DNA of 9,813 nucleotides, from NCBI GenBank assembly GCA_013330825.1, contig DUHN01000007.1, positions 364 through 10,176 on the forward strand, written 5' to 3'. Position numbers and translations under genes: made by a program. The notes beneath the pieces were generated by a model. That model searched no databases. It was not told the DNA's origin and worked only from the letters and a program-made list of their open reading frames with translations. Source of the DNA: Candidatus Woesearchaeota archaeon (GTDB lineage Archaea; Nanobdellota; Nanobdellia; Woesearchaeales; GW2011-AR4). Below, piece after piece: positions 1 to 5,770 of this stretch (within the stretch, counting starts at the first letter, position 1; each line of letters opens with the position of its first letter).

Positions 1-476
1 ATCTCAGTCATGTCATATCTTATTGTCCCGTCTTTATTAACCTGAAGATTATAAGCGGCTCTTAAAATTCCCTTTTCAATATGCTCTACATTGTGCTCGG
101 AATTAGAGGTTCCTCTGATTCCTTTAATCAGGACTGGAACATCTATTTTTGCAAGTTCAAGTTTTTCAATTGCTTTTTTAAAATAATGTGAAACATCAAG
201 GCTCATATTCATGTAAGGTCCTCCTCTTTCATGTTTCCCGCATTTTTTTTCAAAAATATTTCTGCATTCATAACAAAAGTAAAGTTTTGAGGTTTTGGAG
301 TCACAGTTTTCGCACGAGGGATAAATTGTTTGGCTGTTGCATTCTTTGCATTTATACAACGGAAAGATATTGCTTATGCTTCCAAATTCCACCGCAGCAT
401 TTAAACTTCTAAGTCTTCCTCCCTCTTTTCCAACGGGAAATAAAACATTTGGGCTTCCGACAAGCTTTCTCAATTT
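1..476. other. AT-rich block inside the DP2 gene
   Basis: Hand count gives 173 G/C in positions 1-480 (36%), against 84 of 120 (70%) in the next 120 bases. The step falls at about 470-480, just after the conserved MGRPEKA codons (ATG GGC AGG CCG GAG AAG GCG, then AAA TTG AGA AAG). The reading frame and the protein family continue across it. The encoded segment covers the zinc-cluster region and is rich in Lys, Asn and Ile. It could be a gene-conversion or recombination tract from an AT-rich relative, or a metagenome assembly chimera; the sequence alone does not decide. Confidence 0.85.
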
Positions 477-2411
477 CGCCTTCTCCGGCCTGCCCATGCG
501 CGCGCCGATGAACGTGCCAGACTTGTCCCGCAGGGTGAAGCCGGCGACGGCGGAGAGCGCGCCGAGGACGTCGTTCTTCCCCAACTCATCGCGGAGCGCG
601 TCCTTCCACCCTTCTTTGAGCATGCCGAGGGTGTGCACCAGGGAGAGGCACTCTTCCCCTTTGACGACCACGAACTCGTTCTGCGCGACGGCATGCGGCA
701 GTCCGATTATCTCCAGCAGGCGCTTGTGCTCGTCGATGAGAGGGATGACGAGCTTGTGCTTCCCGTCCTCGCCGACATCGAGCTGCGCGTCAGAGAGCCA
801 GCCGCAGAGGCGCAGCAGCTGCTCCATGGACAGGGCCTTCCAGTGATAGGTGTATGCGGGGTGGAGGGGGATGGAGAGCACCTTGGCCATGGCGATGGAG
901 AGAGCGCAGTCCGGCTTTGCGGATGCGGGGCTGTCGATGAATTGCCGGAGGAGCGGGCTCCCGATGGAGAGGGTCTCGGCAGCCTTTTCGGCGTCAGGAG
1001 AGCCATGCATCCTCATGATGGCCGCCTCAAGCTCGCGGGCCCACCACTCCTCGCAGTAGCCGGCCGGCACCAGAGGATGCGCGCGGTTGAAGAAATCGCC
1101 GTAGTTGAAGAGGAGGTCCCCCAGGAACAGTATCTCTGCCACGTCGCGCGCCGCGAGCTTCGCCTTCTGCTCGGTGTCGAGGTGGACGACATCCCCATTC
1201 ATCAGCTTGACGATTGGCCCTTCAATGGTGTCGCAGCACGTCAGGGTAGCCGCTTTCCCCGGCCTCTCGACCTTGAGCTGCGTGCCGACGGCGATGTACC
1301 GGTTGAGCACGTGCATGGTGGCCGGATGGATGCCGGCGGCGGAATACCCCGTTGTCCGGCCGCGGCCGTAGCGCAGCCGGAAGCCGCCGGCGGCGAGGGG
1401 ATGCGTCAGGACAGGCCGCCCGGCCACGAGGTCCTTGATGTAGGTGTAGTTGGGCGTCAATCCCCCATCTTTCCCGTCGGCGGATTTCGCCTTTGACTTG
1501 ATGCTGTTCTGCAGTGCCAGGAACTCCTTCAGGAAGCTCCAGTGCTCGAGGTTGAAGTCCCTCCCCCATTTCGAGAGCTGCGCCCATACCTTCGAGGCCT
1601 TCTGCGCGATGCACTCCCCGGTCACGAGGCACACGCCGCTCCTGATCTTGTTGGTCTCGATGCGCGGCAGGTCCTTGTGGTTGGACACCTCGATGTCCTC
1701 TGACGGGTCGCCGTCTATCTGGACGGGGATGTGCTGCGTCAGGAAGATGATTTCCTGCTCGCTCGGCAGGTATTGCAGGTTGGTGATGCGGTCATGGTAG
1801 TCGTACAGCTCCGTCGCGCTGCGCTTCGCCTCGTCCTCCGTGGGGTCGTACGCGGCGTAGCCCATCATGACGCGGATGTAATCCGCGACGAGGAGGGAGA
1901 CCGCTCCTGCCGTTCCCCCGGCGCTCCTGATGGGGCCTGAGTACATGAGGGCAAAATATTCCTTGCCGTCCTTCCGCTTCTTGAGCTTCAGCTCGACAAA
2001 CCCCTCGAGGGGAGAGGCCACCACTCCCAGCGTCAGATAGGCGATGCCGATGCGGATGCCGGTCTCCATGGCCTCCCGCTCGGTCTCGAAAGGGCAGAAC
2101 TTCTGCTGCGCGACGTCGAGAGACACCTGGAGCGCGACCCTCCAGTCCAGCTTGCCGAATTTTTTCTCCAGCTCCTCGATGCGCTGCGGGATCCCTTTCC
2201 CCTTGATCTGTGGCATCGCCGCGCTCACCAGCCCCTCGACGCGCTCGGAAAGGTTCTTTGCCAGGGGGATGTCCACATCCTGCTCCGGGTCATATCCTTT
2301 CGCCCGGGCTTCCCTTGCCAGGACATATGCTTCCTGCACCTTCGAGAAGATGGAATCGGTGTAGGCGAGCATCTCATCGCTCATCTGCGCAGGGTTGTTG
2401 TTTTGTGTCAT
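1..2411 (-). CDS. polC: DNA polymerase D large subunit DP2 (3' end outside window)
   Basis: Catalytic large subunit of the archaeal family D replicative polymerase; it pairs with DP1, encoded just upstream. About 803 codons are read without a stop from ATG at 2411 to the window edge. Family hallmarks are seen in order: a helical N-terminus (EAYVLAREARAKGYDPEQDV), RSAGGT at residues 162-167, DLPRIETNKIRSG, HPLAAGGFRLRYGRGRTTG, MGRPEKAK at 639-646, and a cysteine cluster forming zinc-binding pairs (C688/C691, C700/C703, C713/C716, C724/H727). DP2 is usually well over 1,100 residues, so the part with the catalytic aspartates (NxDGD motif) lies beyond the window. No intein is seen in the visible part. 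An internal Met at residue 10 (2384) is an alternative start that fits the usual family N-terminus. Codon use changes sharply after residue 645 from GC-rich to AT-rich (see separate entry) although the frame stays intact. Identity is near certain. Confidence 0.97.
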   Translation of the reverse strand, partial: MTQNNNPAQMSDEMLAYTDSIFSKVQEAYVLAREARAKGYDPEQDVDIPLAKNLSERVEGLVSAAMPQIKGKGIPQRIEELEKKFGKLDWRVALQVSLDVAQQKFCPFETEREAMETGIRIGIAYLTLGVVASPLEGFVELKLKKRKDGKEYFALMYSGPIRSAGGTAGAVSLLVADYIRVMMGYAAYDPTEDEAKRSATELYDYHDRITNLQYLPSEQEIIFLTQHIPVQIDGDPSEDIEVSNHKDLPRIETNKIRSGVCLVTGECIAQKASKVWAQLSKWGRDFNLEHWSFLKEFLALQNSIKSKAKSADGKDGGLTPNYTYIKDLVAGRPVLTHPLAAGGFRLRYGRGRTTGYSAAGIHPATMHVLNRYIAVGTQLKVERPGKAATLTCCDTIEGPIVKLMNGDVVHLDTEQKAKLAARDVAEILFLGDLLFNYGDFFNRAHPLVPAGYCEEWWARELEAAIMRMHGSPDAEKAAETLSIGSPLLRQFIDSPASAKPDCALSIAMAKVLSIPLHPAYTYHWKALSMEQLLRLCGWLSDAQLDVGEDGKHKLVIPLIDEHKRLLEIIGLPHAVAQNEFVVVKGEECLSLVHTLGMLKEGWKDALRDELGKNDVLGALSAVAGFTLRDKSGTFIGARMGRPEKAKLRKLVGSPNVLFPVGKEGGRLRSLNAAVEFGSISNIFPLYKCKECNSQTIYPSCENCDSKTSKLYFCYECRNIFEKKCGKHERGGPYMNMSLDVSHYFKKAIEKLELAKIDVPVLIKGIRGTSNSEHNVEHIEKGILRAAYNLQVNKDGTIRYDMTE

Positions 2412-2435
2412 TTTGTCCCTTTGGTGGAGGGTTAT

Positions 2436-2559
2436 AGCCGCCTTCGGCGGCTTGGGGTGGCGCGCCCCCAGTGCTGTACGGGCGCGCACTGACAGCGCCG
2501 CGCAATGGCGGCGCCTGACTGTCTCCCGCGAAGCGGGCTATGGCGAAGCGCGATGCGCT
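2436..2559 (-). repeat. Array of five GC-rich hairpins between the DP1 and DP2 genes
   Basis: The 160-base spacer between the DP1 stop and the DP2 start contains five consecutive perfect inverted repeats. 2436-2452 has a 7-bp stem AGCCGCC with a 3-nt loop. 2460-2487 has an 8-bp stem GCGCGCCC with a 12-nt loop. 2495-2514 has a 7-bp stem GCGCCGC, plus an outer GACAG/CTGTC pairing to 2523. 2525-2537 has CCCGC/GCGGG with a 3-nt loop. 2547-2559 has AGCGC/GCGCT with a 3-nt loop. In the polycistronic mRNA these would form a strong structured spacer. Possible roles are mRNA processing or stability, uncoupling of DP2 translation from DP1, or REP-like/MITE-like palindromes. No coding sequence is evident in the spacer. 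Confidence 0.7.
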
Positions 2560-2571
2560 GGCGTGTTCCTT

Positions 2572-4149
2572 TCATTGGTTGCCGAACTTGAGTATCTTGA
2601 TGTCCCTCGTCTTCAGGTTGACGACCGGGACGCGGCTCGGCTCCGGGTGGTGCCCTACCTTCTCCTGGAACGCGGTCTTGGATTGCCAGCAGCTGCCGCA
2701 GATCAAGGTGGTTCCTTTGTAGTTGGCGGAGACGGACTTGTGGATGTGGCCGGAGATGAAGAAGTCCGGCACCGTGTCTATGACCAGGGGATCGCGCTTG
2801 GTGTCCGGGATGTACTGCGTCGACGTATGTGTGGGGGCAAGATGCCTGCGCTGGAGCAGGAAGCGCATGATGAGGTCTGCGCGGTCGTATCCTCCCTGGT
2901 TGCGCAGCGTGCTGACTTCGGCCACGTAATGGTCGAAGGAGTAGCCGTGGTAGAGGAGCACGTTGAAGCCGGGAAAATCCTCCGAGGAGTGGATGTTGAT
3001 GAGCGCCGGGTTGGACACGATGGTCGCGTGCGGGATCTCGTAGAGGGGGGTGCAGTATGTCCTGGGGAAAAGCGGCTGCGGCTCAGCAAGCCGCACCGCG
3101 TCGTGGTTGCCCGCGCAGATGATCATCTGGATGCGGGAGGGGATGCGTTTGAGCAGCTCTGCGCACATGCGGTACTGCTCGTAGATGTCCTTGACCTCCA
3201 GTTCATCCTCCTGGCCGGGATAGATGCCAACCCCGTCCACGAGGTCGCCGGTGACGAACAGGTACTTGATGTTGGACGCGATCTCGCGCTGCTTGTCGTT
3301 GCCGGCCTCCCCGTTGATCCACTTCAGGAACTTTTCAAAATCATCCGGCAGGAATTTGGTTGAGCCCACGTGGAGGTCTGAGATGAATGCGGCATAGGCC
3401 TCATCAGGGGCTTTCTTGGCCTCGGCAGCCGGGACGTCGGGCTGGTAGACCTCGTTCGCGAAGACTATCTTGTCCCCGCTCACCCCGACGATGCCGATGA
3501 CCTCGTCGAGCACAATCTCTTCTGCCTTCCGGTACAGTTCCGGCTTGTTGCGGTTGACGAGCACCTTGATGCTGCCTGTCTGGTCCTCCACCGTGAGTAT
3601 GAGGTTGCCGTTCTTGGTCGTGTCTTTGGAGCTCACCATGCCGACGAGCGCGAGGGACTCCTTCTCTGTCTTCTTGAGGATGTGCCTGATGGAGATCGTG
3701 GCCTGCATCCCCTGCCTGCCCTTGAGAATCTTCTCGATCGCGGCAAAGCGGTGGTTGAAGTAGTCGACGAAGTCCTGCACATCCCTCTTGGTGTTCTCCT
3801 CCGCGTAGGAGGATATGACCTTGACGGCGTACGGGCTCGACGGCAAGGGTGGCGCCTGCGGCGCGATCGTGGAGAGGTTGTCCATCGCCCGGGTGTAGCT
3901 CGTCGTGTTGCCCTTCTCCTGCATCACCTTGACGCGCTCGATCTCCGCCCAGTTGATATCCTTCCCATGGTGGTGCTGGACGTCCTGGCTCATGACCAAC
4001 GCTCCCTCGGGGGTGTGCATCCGCGCGGACACGCTCTCGAAGTTGTCCGTCTCGGAGATGGAATCGAGGAGCTCGGAGCTGAGGAGGATGCCCTGCTTGA
4101 GGAACCTCGAGACGATTTCCTTTTTCCGTGGGGATGGTAGGTGGTGCAT
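2572..4149 (-). CDS. polB: DNA polymerase D small subunit DP1 (3'-5' exonuclease)
   Basis: Proofreading and processivity-stabilising subunit of polymerase D; 525 residues. The N-terminal third is a poorly conserved helical/linker region. An OB-fold follows at about 165-235 (VEDQTGSIKVLVN). A calcineurin/Mre11-like phosphodiesterase domain spans about 250-500 with all five metal motifs intact: SDLHVGS (D258, H260), GDLVDG (D302), GNHD (N348, H349), YHG (H401) and GHIH (H468, H470). The exonuclease should therefore be active. The start is set at 4149 because the frame upstream, although open, only overlaps the Orc1 gene out of frame and gives a non-family sequence. The start ATG shares one base with the Orc1 stop (TGATG), so translation is probably coupled. 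The order Orc1-DP1-DP2 matches Thermococcales, from memory. Confidence 0.96.
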   Translation of the reverse strand: MHHLPSPRKKEIVSRFLKQGILLSSELLDSISETDNFESVSARMHTPEGALVMSQDVQHHHGKDINWAEIERVKVMQEKGNTTSYTRAMDNLSTIAPQAPPLPSSPYAVKVISSYAEENTKRDVQDFVDYFNHRFAAIEKILKGRQGMQATISIRHILKKTEKESLALVGMVSSKDTTKNGNLILTVEDQTGSIKVLVNRNKPELYRKAEEIVLDEVIGIVGVSGDKIVFANEVYQPDVPAAEAKKAPDEAYAAFISDLHVGSTKFLPDDFEKFLKWINGEAGNDKQREIASNIKYLFVTGDLVDGVGIYPGQEDELEVKDIYEQYRMCAELLKRIPSRIQMIICAGNHDAVRLAEPQPLFPRTYCTPLYEIPHATIVSNPALINIHSSEDFPGFNVLLYHGYSFDHYVAEVSTLRNQGGYDRADLIMRFLLQRRHLAPTHTSTQYIPDTKRDPLVIDTVPDFFISGHIHKSVSANYKGTTLICGSCWQSKTAFQEKVGHHPEPSRVPVVNLKTRDIKILKFGNQ

Positions 4150-5354
4150 CAGAGATGGAGCTGCTCCGCGAGCTGCTGCTTTATGCGGGGAATGAGCGAC
4201 GGGGGCAGGGAAAGGGAGATTTCCCTCATCCTCCCGTATCTTCCCTTGGAGATGATCTTGGCGTTGATGAACCCCAGCATGTCGAACTCCCCGAGGATAT
4301 CCGAAATCCTCCGCTGGGTCAGCGGCCTCAATCCCGCTTTTGAGCAATAGGACTTGTAGAGGGTGTAGACTTCCCCGGTGAAGATGGAGTGGGAGCGCGG
4401 CTGGATGCTGAGGATGGTGTAGAGCGCGAGCTGCTGCTGGGTGGGCTGCGTCGAGACGAGCTCCGTGAATCTGTCCCGGTCTATCTTGTCGTCCGCCTCG
4501 TCAAGGAAGGGGATGGATATGGTGCCCGCGTTCGCGCGCTCGGCGAGCTCCCCGGAGACGCGGAGGAGGTCCAGCGCCCTTCTTGCGTCGCCGTGCTCCC
4601 TTGCCGCAAGGGCAGCGCATTTCTCGATGACTCCCGGCTCCACAGCCCCTCCTTTGAAGGAACTCTCGATGCGCTGCCGCAGGATGTCCTGGAGCTGGAG
4701 GGCGTTGTATGTGGGAAAAATCATCTCCTCCTGAGAGAGGGAAGATTTCACCCTCGGGTCGATGGCCTCGATGAGGTTGAGGTCATTCGAGATGCCGATG
4801 ATGGAGACGTGGTTGCTCAGGTTCTCATCGTTGATGCGCAGCAGGTTGTAGAGGGTGTTATCCCCTGCCTTGGTGAGGAGGTGGTCGATTTCGTCCAGGA
4901 TGATGATGATGTTCTTTCCCTTGTTCGCGAGCGCGGCCTTGAAGTGGGTGTATATCTCTTTCGTCGGCAAGCCGGTGGGTGGCACCATCCTTCCGAGAGA
5001 GATGGAAAGCTCCGCGATGAGCCTGTATTCGGTGTCTGCCGTCCTGTTGATCTTGCAGTTGATATAGATGATTTCGAGGGGGATGTTCCGGCCGGTGGCG
5101 ACCTTGTGGAGCTCTTGGGTGGTGTAACGCACGGTGACGGTCTTGCCCGTGCCCGTCATTCCATAGATGAAAACGTTGGAGGGCCGCTCCTGCTTGAGGG
5201 CCGGTGCGAGGATGTGGGCAAGCTGGTTGATTTGCTCTTCCCTGTGGGGGAGCTTCTCAGGGATGAAAGAGTTCTGCAAGACCTTCTTTTCCAGAAAAAG
5301 GGACTCTTTTTTCAGGAAATTCTCAAAAAAGACATTTAAGCCACTATCCCCCAT
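4149..5354 (-). CDS. cdc6: Orc1/Cdc6 replication initiator (AAA+ ATPase)
   Basis: Archaeal origin-binding initiator; 401 residues, the normal family length. AAA+ core: Walker A GMTGTGKT at 65-72, Walker B IIIILDEID with D154/E155, sensor 1 GISN at 187-190, initiator-specific region around DPRVKSSL at 199-206, and sensor 2 GDARRALDLLR at 255-265. The C-terminal winged-helix DNA-binding domain is at about 305-395 (LTQRRISDILGEFDMLG as the likely recognition region, then a KGRYGR wing). All ATPase residues are present. The ATG lies 26-27 nt from the centre of a TATA box, so the mRNA is probably leaderless. It is the first gene of a leftward replication operon and adjoins the ORB-like sites that it probably binds. 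It looks like the Orc1-type initiator rather than a diverged paralogue. Confidence 0.97.
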   Translation of the reverse strand: MGDSGLNVFFENFLKKESLFLEKKVLQNSFIPEKLPHREEQINQLAHILAPALKQERPSNVFIYGMTGTGKTVTVRYTTQELHKVATGRNIPLEIIYINCKINRTADTEYRLIAELSISLGRMVPPTGLPTKEIYTHFKAALANKGKNIIIILDEIDHLLTKAGDNTLYNLLRINDENLSNHVSIIGISNDLNLIEAIDPRVKSSLSQEEMIFPTYNALQLQDILRQRIESSFKGGAVEPGVIEKCAALAAREHGDARRALDLLRVSGELAERANAGTISIPFLDEADDKIDRDRFTELVSTQPTQQQLALYTILSIQPRSHSIFTGEVYTLYKSYCSKAGLRPLTQRRISDILGEFDMLGFINAKIISKGRYGRMREISLSLPPSLIPRIKQQLAEQLHL

Positions 5355-5392
5355 AGAGTTCCAAACGAAATGGAGGTATATAAGGATAGTGG
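5341..5392. repeat. 9-bp inverted repeat enclosing the orc1 TATA box and start codon
   Basis: CCACTATCC (5341-5349) is exactly inverted as GGATAGTGG (5384-5392), 34 bp apart. The right arm abuts the TATA box on its upstream side; the left arm is at codons 2-5 of the Orc1 gene. The mRNA is predicted to start near 5354, so the outer arm would not be transcribed, which points to a DNA-level operator-like arrangement rather than an RNA hairpin. Function is inferred only. Confidence 0.5.
5377..5384 (-). promoter_or_regulatory. TATA box of the orc1-polymerase D operon
   Basis: On the minus strand this reads CTTATATA, close to the archaeal TATA consensus. Its centre (about 5380.5) is 26-27 nt from the A of the Orc1 ATG at 5354. 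Transcription would therefore start at or very near the start codon (leaderless). No clear BRE was recognised. Confidence 0.75.
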
Positions 5393-5409
5393 TTTTTTGG
5401 TGGTGGTGT

Positions 5410-5433
5410 CACCCCCCCGTTTCTTGTGGAAAC
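5410..5433 (-). promoter_or_regulatory. Origin recognition box (ORB-like), left
   Basis: On the minus strand: a TTTCCACAAGAAAC dyad followed directly by seven Gs and TG. This matches the remembered archaeal ORB pattern (TTCCA-nn-GGAAAC dyad followed by a G-string). The dyad faces the AT-rich segment and the G-string faces outward. It differs from consensus by one base in the second half-site and a shorter gap before the G-string. Confidence 0.75.
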
Positions 5434-5460
5434 TTATTTTTACTTGTTTCTTTCTCTTTT

Positions 5461-5530
5461 CTAAACAAAAAACAAATTAAAAAGTGCTTTAATTAATTAA
5501 TTTCTATATAGAAATATTATATTATATACA
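5461..5530. other. AT-rich DNA-unwinding element candidate
   Basis: Hand count gives 9 G/C in 70 bases (13%) in a GC-rich neighbourhood, including AATTAATTAATT and alternating TA runs. It lies midway between the inverted ORB-like sites, the expected position of the melting region. A pyrimidine-rich stretch (about 5435-5461) separates it from the left ORB. Confidence 0.7.
5500..5515. repeat. 16-bp perfect palindrome within the AT-rich origin core
   Basis: ATTTCTATATAGAAAT reads identically on both strands. It may be a binding site for a dimeric protein or only a consequence of AT-richness; the internal C and G make it less trivial than a pure A/T palindrome. Confidence 0.8.
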
Positions 5531-5544
5531 AAAAAAATACAAAA

Positions 5545-5639
5545 AACGAACAAACACAAAAAACCACTTCCAAAGGAAGCAAAGGTGTAACTCCCAAAAA
5601 CAACCAACCCAACCACAACGAACAAACACAAAAAACCAC
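5545..5639 (+). repeat. 23-bp perfect direct repeat flanking the right ORB
   Basis: The same 23 bases (beginning AACGAACAAACAC, ending CAAAAAACCAC) occur at 5545-5567 and 5617-5639, 72 bp apart. The first copy ends on the first base of the right ORB; the second lies beyond it. The 11-bp ending CAAAAAACCAC is also present inverted on the left side of the origin (5389-5399), giving three copies in total. Confidence 0.9.
5567..5588 (+). promoter_or_regulatory. Origin recognition box (ORB-like), right
   Basis: CTTCCAAAGGAAGC followed by AAAGGTGT. Against the remembered ORB pattern (CTTCCA-nn-GGAAAC-n-AAGGGGT) only two defined positions differ. It is oriented opposite to the left ORB, so both G-rich ends point outward and the two sites bracket the AT-rich core symmetrically. 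Confidence 0.8.
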
Positions 5640-5721
5640 CACACAAACACACAACAACCCCAACCACACACACCAAAAAAAACCAACACCCCAAAACAGA
5701 AACCACCAAACAAAAACAACC
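5593..5721. other. A/C-only (complement G/T-only) tract beside the origin
   Basis: Of 129 plus-strand bases, 127 are A or C; there is no T and there are only two Gs (5620 and 5699). The looser A/C-rich zone runs from about 5529 to 5731. The plus strand cannot fold on itself, while the minus strand has clustered G-runs such as GG-TT-GGG-TT-GG and, after an 8-nt loop, GGG (5614 back to 5593), a two-tier G-quadruplex pattern. No gene is credible here. Confidence 0.85.
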
Positions 5722-5740
5722 TCCAACTACCAAAGAATAC

Positions 5741-5748
5741 TTTTAAAT
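5741..5748 (+). promoter_or_regulatory. TATA box of the epimerase/dehydratase gene
   Basis: TTTTAAAT, centred about 26-27 nt before the ATG at 5771. This again implies a leaderless transcript. It lies at the right end of the A/C-rich tract. Confidence 0.7.
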
Positions 5749-5770
5749 AAGCGCAGCAGTTCGTTCTTCC

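Larger units (their letters stand above)
5355..5740. other. Probable chromosomal replication origin (oriC)
   Basis: This is the non-coding region between orc1 and the divergent epimerase gene. It holds two ORB-like Orc1-binding sites in inverted orientation about 150 bp apart, a very AT-rich segment between them containing a perfect palindrome, and an A/C-only strand with direct repeats on the right. Archaeal origins are known to sit beside orc1/cdc6 genes and to have inverted ORBs flanking an AT-rich unwinding element (Pyrococcus, Haloferax, Sulfolobus). Genes on both sides point away from it. Functional proof is lacking. Confidence 0.85.

Noticed and set aside
1..476. Intein or inserted element as the explanation of the AT-rich block in DP2
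   Set aside because: The translated block continues the DP2 family (RKL-GSPNVLFPVG, zinc cysteine pairs, KDGTIRYDMTE) without intein splice motifs.
633..1496. 287-residue plus-strand open frame
   Set aside because: Antisense to clear DP2 hallmarks such as HPLAAGGFRLRYGR; a high-GC shadow.
2395..3363. 322-residue plus-strand open frame
   Set aside because: Antisense to DP1, whose five phosphodiesterase motifs are intact; the plus-strand product shows no family features and comes from GC-rich codon bias.
4150..4347. 66-residue N-terminal extension of DP1 upstream of 4149
   Set aside because: It overlaps the Orc1 winged-helix coding region out of frame and reads as a low-quality sequence; the TGATG overlap is a classic coupled start.
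4389..5339. 316-residue plus-strand open frame
   Set aside because: Lies entirely antisense to Orc1/Cdc6, which has all AAA+ motifs; no recognisable domain on the plus strand.
5545..5639. CRISPR-like repeat pair
   Set aside because: Only two copies of 23 bp in a low-complexity A/C tract, with an ORB between them; no further repeats or cas genes.
5497..5733. Hydrophobic 78-residue open frame on the minus strand in the intergenic region, resembling a membrane protein
   Set aside because: It is made of Val, Phe, Cys, Leu and Gly because the strand is almost only G and T; it covers the AT-rich core and the right ORB. A composition artefact, not a gene.
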